Notes: generated by a model not told the origin, from the sequence alone. A stretch of DNA of 20,741 nt from Methanomassiliicoccaceae archaeon (GCA_016282555.1 JAEEKU010000046.1:1-20741), one strand, 5' to 3'. Numbered from the stretch's first letter, positions 1 to 8,176 are shown. Numbers and translations are program-made.

Positions 1-422
1 TGGATGTAGACGGGGTAGTGACCGGCGCGATATGGTCGGACTACCAGTGGGACAGAATCAACGCCGTGTGCGGGGATCTGGGCCTTTTCGTTTTCGCCCC
101 GCTGTGGAGAAAGGATCAGGATCTGATAATGGACGAGATAATCGGCTCCGGGATAAAGGCGGTGATCGTCGGGTGCTACGCGGAAGGCCTGGACGGCAGC
201 TGGCTAGGACGCCCGATAGACGCGGAAACCGTGGAAGAACTTAAAAAAATAAGGGAAAAAACGGGGATAAGCGTCGCGGGAGAGGGAGGAGAATACGAAT
301 CGATGGTTCTCTTCTCTCCGCTGTTCTCGCATCCTCTGGAGATAGAATCCTGCACCAGGGAGATCACGAGGCACGGCGGAACCCTCAGAATCGTTTCTTT
401 CCGGAAAACGCCTCCGGCCTGA
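1..422 (+). CDS. dph6: Diphthine--ammonia ligase (Dph6-type ATP pyrophosphatase), C-terminal part, 5' end outside window
   Basis: This is the last step enzyme of diphthamide synthesis: it amidates diphthine on elongation factor 2 using ATP and ammonia. The reading frame is already open at the left edge, and the residues before the GTG at 18 (DVDGVV) continue the conserved family stretch, so that GTG is internal and the gene is truncated by the window. About 139 residues remain. Recognisable family segments are GVVTGAIWSDYQ followed by RINAVCGDLGLFVFAPLW, and the C-terminal GEGGEYESMVLFSPLF, which closely follows the Dph6/MJ0570 signature GEGGEYET. The N-terminal PP-loop motif (SGGKDS) lies outside the window. 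The last 38 bases overlap the 3' end of the convergent copA gene. The stop is TGA. Confidence 0.85.
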   Translation, partial: DVDGVVTGAIWSDYQWDRINAVCGDLGLFVFAPLWRKDQDLIMDEIIGSGIKAVIVGCYAEGLDGSWLGRPIDAETVEELKKIREKTGISVAGEGGEYESMVLFSPLFSHPLEIESCTREITRHGGTLRIVSFRKTPPA

Positions 423-2592
423 ACCTTCTCAGACGCATCGTATTGGTCACCACCGAGATCGAAGACAACGACATGGCCGCGGCCGAAATCATAGGCATAT
501 GGCCGGCCATCCCGTCGTATCCCAGCAGCACCGGGAGCCCCGCGGCTAAGGGAATGCAGACCGCGTTGTACGCGAAAGCGAACATAAGATTCTGCTTCAC
601 GGTGCGCATGACCGCGCGCCCGGTTTCTATCGATGCCGGAACGCTGCGGAGATCGGCGTTCATAAGCACTATATCCGCCGACTCGATGGCGACGTCCGTT
701 CCGGTTCCCACGGCTATGCCTGTATCGGCCTGGGCGAGGGCGGGAGAATCGTTTATCCCGTCGCCCACCATCGCCACACGCTTCTGGGCCACCTGCAGCT
801 TCTTCACCAGAGCCAGTTTGTCTCTGGGCAGGATTCCGGATATCACCTCGGTTATTCCGAGCGCGGATGCCGCGGCCGCGGCGGAACCGGCGTTGTCCCC
901 GGTTGCCATTATAACCCTTATTCCGTCGCGCGTCAGCCTGGAGACGGCTTCGGGAGCCTCCGGGCGTATCGGATCGGATATGAGAACGTGTCCGATGTAT
1001 TCCCCTCCGGCGGAGACTATGACCGCGGTCCTCCCTCCGGCGTCTATGTCCGGGAGCCCGGATTCCCCGATGAAAGCGCGGCTGCCTGCTCTGACGATCA
1101 TACCTTTGCAGACGCACTCGACTCCGGATCCGGTTGTGCTGGAGAATCCTTCGCACGGAACCGTTTGTATCCCCCTGTCCCCGGCATACCTGCAGATAGC
1201 CTTGGCCAGAGGATGCTCCGAATCGGATTCGGCAGAGGCGAGGAGAGTCAGGAACTCGTTTTCGCCTATTGCGGAGCATACCTTCTCCACGGCGGGAGCG
1301 CCGACGGTGCATGTCCCGGTTTTATCCAGAACCACCGTATCCGTCTTGGAAACCTCTTCTACCGATGCCGCGGTTTTGAAAAGGATGCCGTACTCCGAAC
1401 CCTTCCACGTGCCCACGACGATCGCGAGAGGCGTAGCCAGACCCAGGGCGCAGGGGCACGAGATCACGAGAACGGATATGGCCGCGGTGAGAGCGAACTG
1501 TACGTCCTTTCCGGCCAGAGCCCATAATGCGAAACAAACCGCCGCGATAAGGATCACCGCCGGCACGAATACCGCGGACGCCCGGTCGGCCATTCCCGCG
1601 ACCGGCGCTTTGGTGCTGCGGGCGGCCTCGATCATTCTGGCGATCTGGAAGAGAACGGTGTCCTCACCGGTCTTTTCGACCCTGACCCTCAGGCTTCCGC
1701 TTCCGTTGACGGCGGCGCCGTACACGGTATCTCCCTCCTTCTTGTCCGCCGGAATGCTCTCCCCCGTCAGCATGGATTCGTCGACCGCGGATTCCCCCGA
1801 GATTACTATCCCGTCCGCCGGAATGCGCTCCCCGGGACGGATCACCATCACGTCACCGATCTCCAGATCCCGGACTCCTATGCGCACCTCGGCGCCGTCG
1901 CGGATCACCGAAGCCTCGTCCGGAGCCGCGGAGAGCAGGCTTCTGACTGAATCCTCCGTGCGGTACCTGGAGCGGGCTTCGACGTACTTCCCGATGCTGA
2001 CCAGGGCTATTATCATCGACGCGGAATCGAAGCAGACTCCCGCCATCGCGTGCTCGTGCCCGCAGTAAACGAGATAAGTATTGTAGCTGCCGAGGATGAC
2101 CGACGCCGCGACCCCCAGGGATATGAGGGAATCCATCGTGGGATGCTTCGAGAACAATGCCGGGAACCCTTTGCGGTAGAATCTTCTTCCGGCTATGAGG
2201 GTAGGAACGCACAGCATCGCCTGCAGGGCGCAGTACGGAAACGGATCCAGGAACGGTTCGAACAGCCCCAGCATGGGCCCCATGGCGATGACTGAAAGCG
2301 GAACCGCGAAAACGGCGGCGATCGCCAGATCGATCAGCCGGGAGCGGAGCTCTTTTCTCCCCTCTTCCGCCGCCTTGTCCCGATCGTCGCTCACCACAGC
2401 GTATCCCGCTGCCGCGACTGCTTTTCTGATAGCCTCCTCGGTCTCCGGAGTCCCGTCGTACCTGACGCGGGCGGTGCAGCTCCCTATATTCGCTTCCGCG
2501 GACTCCACTCCGCCGACCGATTCTATGGCGCTCTCGACCCTGCCGACGCATGCGGCGCAGGTCATCCCGGCGATGCGGAATATCTTTTCCAT
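385..2592 (-). CDS. copA: Copper-exporting P1B-type ATPase
   Basis: This is an ATP-driven exporter of Cu+ (possibly Ag+) across the cytoplasmic membrane. The 735-residue product has, in order: one N-terminal heavy-metal-associated domain with GMTCAAC (residues 9-15), the actuator TGES (276-279), the membrane metal site CPC (379-381), the phosphorylated DKTGT (423-427), the SEHPLA nucleotide motif (458-463), and GDGIND (610-615). YN in the seventh membrane segment (675-676) and MSLSS in the eighth (707-711) are typical of Cu+-selective P1B-1 pumps. The ATG at 2592 was chosen because the metal-binding domain begins right there; a longer in-frame extension is Arg-rich shadow sequence over copZ. 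The ATG overlaps the copZ stop by one base (TGATG), so translation is probably coupled. The product fits standard CopA apart from having only one metal-binding domain. Confidence 0.95.
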   Translation of the reverse strand: MEKIFRIAGMTCAACVGRVESAIESVGGVESAEANIGSCTARVRYDGTPETEEAIRKAVAAAGYAVVSDDRDKAAEEGRKELRSRLIDLAIAAVFAVPLSVIAMGPMLGLFEPFLDPFPYCALQAMLCVPTLIAGRRFYRKGFPALFSKHPTMDSLISLGVAASVILGSYNTYLVYCGHEHAMAGVCFDSASMIIALVSIGKYVEARSRYRTEDSVRSLLSAAPDEASVIRDGAEVRIGVRDLEIGDVMVIRPGERIPADGIVISGESAVDESMLTGESIPADKKEGDTVYGAAVNGSGSLRVRVEKTGEDTVLFQIARMIEAARSTKAPVAGMADRASAVFVPAVILIAAVCFALWALAGKDVQFALTAAISVLVISCPCALGLATPLAIVVGTWKGSEYGILFKTAASVEEVSKTDTVVLDKTGTCTVGAPAVEKVCSAIGENEFLTLLASAESDSEHPLAKAICRYAGDRGIQTVPCEGFSSTTGSGVECVCKGMIVRAGSRAFIGESGLPDIDAGGRTAVIVSAGGEYIGHVLISDPIRPEAPEAVSRLTRDGIRVIMATGDNAGSAAAAASALGITEVISGILPRDKLALVKKLQVAQKRVAMVGDGINDSPALAQADTGIAVGTGTDVAIESADIVLMNADLRSVPASIETGRAVMRTVKQNLMFAFAYNAVCIPLAAGLPVLLGYDGMAGHMPMISAAAMSLSSISVVTNTMRLRRFRPEAFSGKKRF

Positions 2593-2810
2593 CAGAACAG
2601 ACCTTTCTTCACGGACGCCCTGAACCCGGCGTCCACCACGGCGCTGATCAGAGCCTCGTCGGAAGCGCCGGAGTGCTGCACGGACGCCGTCCCCTTTTTG
2701 AGACTGACGTCGGCGGAAGATACCGAATCTACCGATTCCAGAGCGCTTTTTACGCTGGAAACGCATCCTTCGCACATCATTCCCTCTATTTTCAGCACTG
2801 TTTTTGCCAT
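2592..2810 (-). CDS. copZ: CopZ-like copper chaperone (single heavy-metal-associated domain)
   Basis: This small cytosolic metal chaperone should hand Cu+ to the CopA encoded directly downstream. The 72-residue product is one ferredoxin-like heavy-metal-associated domain with the metal motif GMMCEGC near residues 10-16 and the usual pattern VKSALESVDSV / ADVSLKKGTASV. I chose the ATG at 2810. A TTG seven codons upstream is in frame, but it adds residues outside the domain. A TATA-like element 24-31 bases before the ATG fits leaderless transcription from 2810. The gene starts 31 bases after the helicase gene ends and shares TGATG with copA, so copZ-copA looks like a bicistronic metal-resistance unit. 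Confidence 0.88.
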   Translation of the reverse strand: MAKTVLKIEGMMCEGCVSSVKSALESVDSVSSADVSLKKGTASVQHSGASDEALISAVVDAGFRASVKKGLF

Positions 2811-2833
2811 GAATACGAATCGCTCATACAATA

Positions 2834-2841
2834 ATTATAGT
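2834..2841 (-). promoter_or_regulatory. TATA-like promoter element for copZ-copA (leaderless)
   Basis: Read on the minus strand this is ACTATAAT followed by TATTG, lying 24-31 bases upstream of the copZ ATG at 2810. This is the expected distance if transcription starts at the start codon itself. No Shine-Dalgarno sequence is visible before the ATG. The box lies just upstream of copZ and abuts the helicase stop codon, which supports an independent copZ-copA promoter. I see no clear operator dyad next to it. Confidence 0.5.
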
Positions 2842-5800
2842 TTACAGCGAATAGATCTTCCTCGCGGCTTCCGTTATCTTTCTGATCTCCTTTCCGCGAT
2901 CCCTCCAGAAAAGGGGCGTCCAAAGGCGTATGATCTTCCATCCTTTGGACTCCAGGAATTCCCTTGACAGGCAGTCCCGGGATCTCAGGCTCTCCCCCGA
3001 CGAATACATTCTGGCGTCAGTCTGTATCCCCAGAATCCGGCGGTTTCCGTACCCGACCGCGAGATCCATTCCGTATATCCCGGATCCGACGTTCCTCTCG
3101 ACCGCGAACCCCTCTCTTACCAAAGCCGATTCCAGTTCCCCGAGGAAGGCGGCCGGCGCGGATTCCGGTTTTTCCGGTCCGCCGAAAGACGACAGAATTT
3201 CCCGGGCCGCTTCCGCGTCTCCGGATGATACCGCGTCCGCGTACTGCAGGAACTTTTTAAAGAAATACGGGCCGGAGATCTTCCCGTCCGTGCGGAGCAT
3301 GTCCGGATCGAAAGATCTCAGAACAATCATTCCGGTTCTGGAGCGGGTTATCGCGACGTTCAGCCTGTTCTCTCCGCCCCCGGCGTTCAGCCATCCGAAC
3401 CTCTGGACGAAGTTTCCGTTCCTGTCCGGCGCGTATCCCGCCGAGAAAATGATGATATCCCTCTCGTCCCCCTGGACCGTCTCCACGTTCTTGATGAAAA
3501 GGCCGGCGTACTCCCCGTTTTCGATCCTTTCCGTTTCCCTGCGGACAAGCTTCCCGAACCCGCGATCGGCGGCGCATTCCCTCTCCAGCGCGTCCGCGAC
3601 GGCGTCTCTCTGGGACGAATTGAACGTTATTATCCCGACGGTTTCCCCGTTCCCGCGGGTCGTGAGAACCTCTTTCAGGACTTTCACGGTCTCCTCCGCC
3701 TCCCTGATATTCTGTCTGTTCTCCCATATCCCGTCCGTGCGGATGACCCGGATCGCCGGCTTTCCGGAAGTAACGGTGTCCGGAACGATGTCCAGCTTCC
3801 CTCCGTAGAACGCGCGGTCCGAAAACGAGATGAGGCTGCTGCTGCGGGATCTGTAATGATGCGTAAGCATGACGGATCCGAACTTCCCGCATGCGAGATC
3901 CAGAACGCTGCGCTCGTCGGAGCCGTATCTGCAGACTCCGAGGCTGGACGGGCGGAGCTGCTTCGGATCCCCCGCCACAGCGGCTTTTTTGGACCTGAAC
4001 AAAGACGGAACCGCCCTTTCGGCGTACATCTGGGACGCTTCGTCGATTATCAGCAGATCGAACATCCCCATCTCAAGCGGAAGAATTTCGGACACGGTTT
4101 CCGGAGTCATAAGCCATATCCGGATCCCTTCGGAGAGCTCGTACGCGAAACGTCCGGCGAATCTCGGGGGGCTCCACCGCCTTCTGGACGTTATTATCCT
4201 TTCCATCTCCCCGTATCTGGCGGATCTCTTCATCCTTTCTATGCGCTCCCTCAGCAGGGATTCCGCTGCTCCCCTCGCCGCCGCCCGCTGCTCCTCAGAC
4301 CGCAGGGACATCGTCCGGGAGTATTCCCCGAAGGATTCCAGCCCGGAGGAGTCGTAGGCGCCGTCGAATTCCCTGATTTTGAAATGCTGCATCCTGGCGA
4401 ACATCAGTTTTTCGCTTTCCTCCGGAGAGATTCCTTGTTCCTCCGACAGCTCGGCTATCCCGTTCCCGTAGGATTTCCACTCTGCCGGGAGGGCCCCGAA
4501 TTCCCCGGATCCTTCGGAATAAAGCTGATAGCAATCCAGGGCGGCGATTACCTGCATCGGATCCCCGCTTATGATGCCGGATATCGAAGAGTTGCAGCTT
4601 GTGAAATATTCCGCCGTGATCAGCGATGCTTCTTTAGAGATCCGCACGCGGGAATAAGACGGATCCGTAAGATCCTGCAGTTTTCCGCGGAACTCCGACA
4701 GCTCGATCTTCGTCAGATCGCTCCTCATCCCGAGAAAAATGCGGTGTTTCTCCATCAGCTTCCGGTACCGGATGTACCGCTCCGCCCTGCCGGCTTCCGA
4801 AAAATAACCGTGCAGGGACAGAACGCTCCCGTAATCCAGTCCCGTCACTCCGGAGGAAAGGCTGTTATCGGCCGCCGCGTCGTACGGCGAAGATGCGCGG
4901 GCGAGATCCCCGGAATACAGATCGGCGGGGACCATTCCGGACTCCCGCTCCCCGTACAGTCCCTTTTCCAGAGATTCCAACTTCGCGGCCGCTTTCGCGG
5001 ATCCTGCGATGCATTTCCGGAGATCCGGACAAGGTTTTTCCGGCTCCGGTTCCAGAGCGGATGACAGCTGCCTGTAGAAGGATTCCTTGTTTCCGGCGTC
5101 GTCTATCATCATGCAATATCTTGACAGAGTCCCGAGACGCGACCTGACTACGTCCAGCGCGGCCTTCTTTTCCGATACTATGAGAACGTTCTTCCCTCCC
5201 AGCACAGCTGAGACAGCGGCTTCCGTTATGACCTGGGATTTTCCGGTTCCCGGGGGGCCGCATATCACCAGGCCCTCCGAATTCTCCAGAGCGGAAACGG
5301 CCCTCTCCTGCGACGAATCGAGTTTTCCGGCGGTAACCGGGACTCCGCTCTCTGGTTCCGGAACGGCGCAGGAGCCACGGCGGGAAGTAAACCTGTCCAG
5401 TATCCCGCTGACGCTGTTTCCCGAAAGAATGGTTTCGAAATCTCTCTGGACGGCGCAGGAGTATATCGGATATCTCCCCAGCACGGCGTATGCCGAAATT
5501 TTAAGCAGGTTTCCGGAGCATTCCGGATCCCCGCTGCGGAATTTCTCGTACCCCTCCGGGAGATTCCGGAGAGCGATCCCGTTTTCTCTGTAAAAACCGG
5601 CGGCGACGTCGAAAGGAACAGCGGAGCTCCCGGCGCAGCAGTCCGGAACCGCCCCGTCTTTTCCGGACGCCTTCATCGCGGCCAGGATCAGCGCGGCGTT
5701 GTAAACGGCTTCCCTGGATCCGTCCAGGGATATGCGGATCTCCCCCTTCTCCCGGACCGCGGCCGCAGGATAAAGAACCAGAGGCGCCTTCACGGGGAAA

Positions 5801-6393
5801 CCGTCCGGAAGAATGCCCTCGGCGAAGGGAAAGGCCGCATAGAGATCGGATCTCCCCCTGTCCCTGAGCTCCCGCCCCGATTCCCTGATAAGATCCGAGA
5901 TCCGCTTATAATGCGGATCCCCCGGGGACACCGATATACCCGAGACCCCGGCCAGAAACCCGGCTATATCCGCATTCAGATCGGTAAGATCCAGTCCGGA
6001 GAGGCGGAACAGCCGGGGCTGGTAAAGCATGCGGTTCCCCCTGCCCAGATCGGTAAGGTTCTTTTCCATCTCGCGGAGAGTTCCTGCGGTCTCGCAACGC
6101 ATTTCCGTTCCGCCGGCGTTCGCGGAGGAATACTTTCTCGTCACTGAAAGAAAAATATCCCCGTACTGCGCGATGAAGCGCCTGCCGATTCCGGGTATGG
6201 CTTCCAGATCTTCGATCCTTACGGGAAGACGGGCGGATATCTCGGCGAGAACGGCGTCGGAACACACGGGACGGAACCTTTCCCCTTTGCTCCTGTCCCC
6301 GCGCAGAGAATCGCGCAGAGCCCTCAGCCCGGCGGCTGCTCCGCCGCACTCCCGGTTCTCCGGAATCTGTCTGACGGTTTCCGTTATGTCCAT
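2842..6393 (-). CDS. HRDC domain / DUF4011-like / superfamily 1 helicase with C-terminal Vsr-like nuclease domain
   Basis: This is a large (1183 residues) predicted ATP-dependent nucleic-acid helicase with a nuclease tail, possibly an antiphage or DNA-repair protein. Residues about 22-90 match an HRDC domain (SDAVLAEISARLP, LEAIPGIGRR, YGDIFL). Residues about 108-135 contain LTDLGRGNRMLYQ, like the LLDLSLRNRLLN of DUF4011. Helicase motifs are Walker A GPPGTGKS (379-386), Walker B LLIIDEAS (790-797), GDPKQLRP (808-815), THHYRSR (844-850), VQGDERD (973-979) and RLNVAITRSR (1010-1019). About 400 residues separate motifs I and II. Residues about 1080-1175 resemble the MTES_1575/Vsr PD-(D/E)XK fold, with MDLAV around D1110, GIQTDA at 1122-1127 and GWKIIRLW at 1151-1158. 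GGTGAT lies just before the ATG at 6393. The order resembles Hhe defence proteins; the role in this organism is inferred. Confidence 0.8.
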   Translation of the reverse strand: MDITETVRQIPENRECGGAAAGLRALRDSLRGDRSKGERFRPVCSDAVLAEISARLPVRIEDLEAIPGIGRRFIAQYGDIFLSVTRKYSSANAGGTEMRCETAGTLREMEKNLTDLGRGNRMLYQPRLFRLSGLDLTDLNADIAGFLAGVSGISVSPGDPHYKRISDLIRESGRELRDRGRSDLYAAFPFAEGILPDGFPVKAPLVLYPAAAVREKGEIRISLDGSREAVYNAALILAAMKASGKDGAVPDCCAGSSAVPFDVAAGFYRENGIALRNLPEGYEKFRSGDPECSGNLLKISAYAVLGRYPIYSCAVQRDFETILSGNSVSGILDRFTSRRGSCAVPEPESGVPVTAGKLDSSQERAVSALENSEGLVICGPPGTGKSQVITEAAVSAVLGGKNVLIVSEKKAALDVVRSRLGTLSRYCMMIDDAGNKESFYRQLSSALEPEPEKPCPDLRKCIAGSAKAAAKLESLEKGLYGERESGMVPADLYSGDLARASSPYDAAADNSLSSGVTGLDYGSVLSLHGYFSEAGRAERYIRYRKLMEKHRIFLGMRSDLTKIELSEFRGKLQDLTDPSYSRVRISKEASLITAEYFTSCNSSISGIISGDPMQVIAALDCYQLYSEGSGEFGALPAEWKSYGNGIAELSEEQGISPEESEKLMFARMQHFKIREFDGAYDSSGLESFGEYSRTMSLRSEEQRAAARGAAESLLRERIERMKRSARYGEMERIITSRRRWSPPRFAGRFAYELSEGIRIWLMTPETVSEILPLEMGMFDLLIIDEASQMYAERAVPSLFRSKKAAVAGDPKQLRPSSLGVCRYGSDERSVLDLACGKFGSVMLTHHYRSRSSSLISFSDRAFYGGKLDIVPDTVTSGKPAIRVIRTDGIWENRQNIREAEETVKVLKEVLTTRGNGETVGIITFNSSQRDAVADALERECAADRGFGKLVRRETERIENGEYAGLFIKNVETVQGDERDIIIFSAGYAPDRNGNFVQRFGWLNAGGGENRLNVAITRSRTGMIVLRSFDPDMLRTDGKISGPYFFKKFLQYADAVSSGDAEAAREILSSFGGPEKPESAPAAFLGELESALVREGFAVERNVGSGIYGMDLAVGYGNRRILGIQTDARMYSSGESLRSRDCLSREFLESKGWKIIRLWTPLFWRDRGKEIRKITEAARKIYSL

Positions 6394-6504
6394 CTCATCA
6401 CCGGCGCGGATCCGCCCGCATCAGGAGATTACGCCGGAAGGGTATTTGAAACTGAGACGGGGGTTCCCGAAAGTGGCAAATCGACATATGCTATACGGAA
6501 AACT
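6394..6504. promoter_or_regulatory. Divergent intergenic spacer between helicase-nuclease and thioesterase genes
   Basis: This 111-bp spacer separates the minus-strand helicase start (6393) from the plus-strand thioesterase start (6505) and must hold both promoters. I see no convincing TATA box at the leaderless distance from either start. AT-rich candidates are GGTATTTGAAAC (about 6440-6452) and CATATGCTATAC (about 6485-6496). It contains the perfect 10-base palindrome GCGGATCCGC, which may be chance in this GATC-rich DNA. GGTGAT just before the helicase ATG is a plausible ribosome binding site. Confidence 0.3.
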
Positions 6505-6897
6505 ATGCTGCAAACCGGAATAAAAGGCAGAAAAACCATGACCGTCACCGAGGACGACACCGCAGAGGCGGCGGGAAGCGGAGTTCTCCGGGTGTTCGCC
6601 ACCCCGAAGATGATCGCTCTGATCGAAGCCGCCGCGTCGGAGAGCGTGTCGGAATACCTCGAAGAGGGAACGAGCACGGTAGGAACGCGCATTGACGTGA
6701 CTCATTCGGCGCCTTCCCCGGTGGGCTCCGCGATAGTATGCGAAACGATTCTTACAGAAATAGACCGCAGAAGGCTTGTGTTCTCGGTGACCGCGAGAGA
6801 CGGCGCCGGAGAGATCGGATCCGGAATCCACGAGAGGTTCGTGGTCGGCAACGCCCGCTTCATGGAGAAAGCGGAGTCCAGGCTCGCAGATTCATGA
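6505..6897 (+). CDS. FlK-like hotdog-fold acyl-CoA thioesterase
   Basis: The 130-residue product is a hotdog-fold thioesterase of the fluoroacetyl-CoA thioesterase (FlK) type. It carries GSGVLRVFATPKMIALIE (residues 24-41), TSTVGTRIDVTHSAPSPVG (56-74) and a C-terminal GSGIHERFVV stretch. T33, E41 and H67 keep exactly the spacing of the T42/E50/H76 catalytic residues of Streptomyces FlK (8 and 26 residues apart). The hydrolysed thioester is unknown, and fluoroacetyl-CoA is not implied. I chose the ATG at 6505 because family members typically begin with a short M-L-x-x-G-I-x-G segment, as here (MLQTGIKG); an ATG at 6538 would remove it. The gene faces away from the helicase and its last 38 bases overlap the end of the convergent TctA-like gene. 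It has no operon partner. Confidence 0.83.
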   Translation: MLQTGIKGRKTMTVTEDDTAEAAGSGVLRVFATPKMIALIEAAASESVSEYLEEGTSTVGTRIDVTHSAPSPVGSAIVCETILTEIDRRRLVFSVTARDGAGEIGSGIHERFVVGNARFMEKAESRLADS

Positions 6898-8146
6898 GGA
6901 TTACCGGCACCAGAAGGCACCCGCAGAGTATCGTCCTGTCCGTTCCGAAATAATCGGGGATGAATCCGGCCAGGGACGAGACGGCCAGAACAATAAGGCC
7001 GAAAGGACCGGTCAGAACCAGCACCAGAATCACGTCCGCGGCGAAGACTTTGCGGCTGAGGCTCCGGCTGTCCGCAGAACCGGCGATGCGGGCGAACAGC
7101 TTTCCCGATCCGATGGTCAGAATGTATCCGGTCAGCGATGACGCGGCGGCGGCCAGCAGAATAATCATGAACGTCTCCGAAGCGATTCCGGAGAGGGAAT
7201 CCCCCGCTATCTTCCCTATAGCCAGCGCGGTTCCGGATCTTCCCCCGCCGGAAACGGAAAGAGTGACCAGAGACAGCACTGCGGTGACCGATCCTATCGA
7301 CGCGACGGCGGCTATGAACTTCTCCGGCTTGTTTTCGGGCATGAAGCACGCTGAGACCGACGCTCCCGCCGTCGCCGTTATCCCGGGAAACCATCCCGCG
7401 GCGCATCCCATTATGACTCCCCTCAGTCCGGAGCGGGCTACTTCCGGGTTTCCGCAGTCCTCCTGCTCCGGTATCTTTCCGGCCGAAGACATGCCCAGAA
7501 GAACAGGGACTCCGAAGAGGCCGGTGAGCATCGGAAACATCAGCGAGCCCTCTCCCGCGATTCCGTAAGAGGGAATGGGAAGAAACATCACCCCCAGCCC
7601 CACGGCCCCGGAGATCAGAAAAGCGGCTATCCCGGCCGGGCCGGATCCGCGGCGGAACTGGGCGGTTATAAGAATGGCAGAAACGGCGGCGACGGCGAAT
7701 GGCGTGGCGGATTCCATGATCTCCCGGCCGCCGGAATGCATCAGGATCTGAAACGGAACCGCCAGCGCGATGGCGCAGGACGTTCCGACGAGGCTCCCGG
7801 CGGCCGCCGCCCTGACCGCCTCCATCCCCCTTCCAGCCAGGAGAAGCCTGTGGCCCGGCAGGACCGAAACGGAATCCTCCGAATCGGGCGCGCCGATGAA
7901 GACCGACGGAACGAAATCCAGAAAGGAATGGACCACGGAGGCGGACATTATGCAGCAGCAGACAGCGGTTCCGGCGTTCTCCGGCCCGGATATCTCTCCG
8001 AAAAACCCCGCGACGGAGGGGTAGAAAGCGAGCATGAAGGAAGCCAGCGCGTTGACGTGGATCCCCGGAACGAGCCCGCTGAACGTGCCCAGTCCGGCGC
8101 CTATGAGGAAAGACAGCGAACATGCCAGAACCGTTCCGGGATCCAT
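6860..8146 (-). CDS. TctA-like polytopic membrane protein (archaeal COG1784 type)
   Basis: The 428-residue product is a highly hydrophobic membrane protein resembling TctA, the large membrane subunit of tripartite tricarboxylate transporters, in the form found alone in archaea (COG1784, predicted membrane protein). Two TctA-type motifs in the two halves support this: GTFSGLVPGIHVN (20-32) near the N-terminus and GCAAGWFPGITATAG (247-261) in the middle. These suggest an internally duplicated transporter fold with about ten membrane segments. I see no TctB or TctC partner nearby, so the substrate and coupling are unknown. The ATG at 8146 lies 23-30 bases downstream of a TATA-like GTTTATCA. It follows the DHH gene by 49 bases and converges on the thioesterase gene with a 38-base 3' overlap. 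Confidence 0.75.
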   Translation of the reverse strand: MDPGTVLACSLSFLIGAGLGTFSGLVPGIHVNALASFMLAFYPSVAGFFGEISGPENAGTAVCCCIMSASVVHSFLDFVPSVFIGAPDSEDSVSVLPGHRLLLAGRGMEAVRAAAAGSLVGTSCAIALAVPFQILMHSGGREIMESATPFAVAAVSAILITAQFRRGSGPAGIAAFLISGAVGLGVMFLPIPSYGIAGEGSLMFPMLTGLFGVPVLLGMSSAGKIPEQEDCGNPEVARSGLRGVIMGCAAGWFPGITATAGASVSACFMPENKPEKFIAAVASIGSVTAVLSLVTLSVSGGGRSGTALAIGKIAGDSLSGIASETFMIILLAAAASSLTGYILTIGSGKLFARIAGSADSRSLSRKVFAADVILVLVLTGPFGLIVLAVSSLAGFIPDYFGTDRTILCGCLLVPVILMNLRAWTPLSP

Positions 8147-8168
8147 GGACGAAACGTCCCGGAAACCG

Positions 8169-8176
8169 TGATAAAC
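8169..8176 (-). promoter_or_regulatory. Candidate TATA box for the TctA-like gene
   Basis: On the minus strand GTTTATCA lies 23-30 bases before the ATG at 8146, inside the 49-base gap after the DHH phosphoesterase gene. The distance fits leaderless transcription, and no Shine-Dalgarno sequence is seen before that ATG. The match is weaker than at copZ or pop5. Confidence 0.35.

Noticed and set aside
18..422. Treating the GTG at 18 as a true start of a short gene.
   Set aside because: The frame is open to the left edge and the residues before the GTG continue the conserved Dph6 segment, so the gene is truncated by the window.
443..2068. A 541-codon plus-strand frame opposite copA.
   Set aside because: It lies wholly inside copA in antisense, is Ser/Thr/Pro/Ala-rich and shows no motif; copA is unambiguous.
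3856..5064. A 402-codon plus-strand frame opposite the helicase-nuclease gene.
   Set aside because: It is antisense to clear helicase motifs; composition is Arg/Phe/Pro/Gly-rich.
6702..8123. A 473-codon frame on the same strand as the TctA-like gene in another frame.
   Set aside because: The product is Arg/Gly-rich without motifs, while the competing frame has membrane segments and two TctA motifs.
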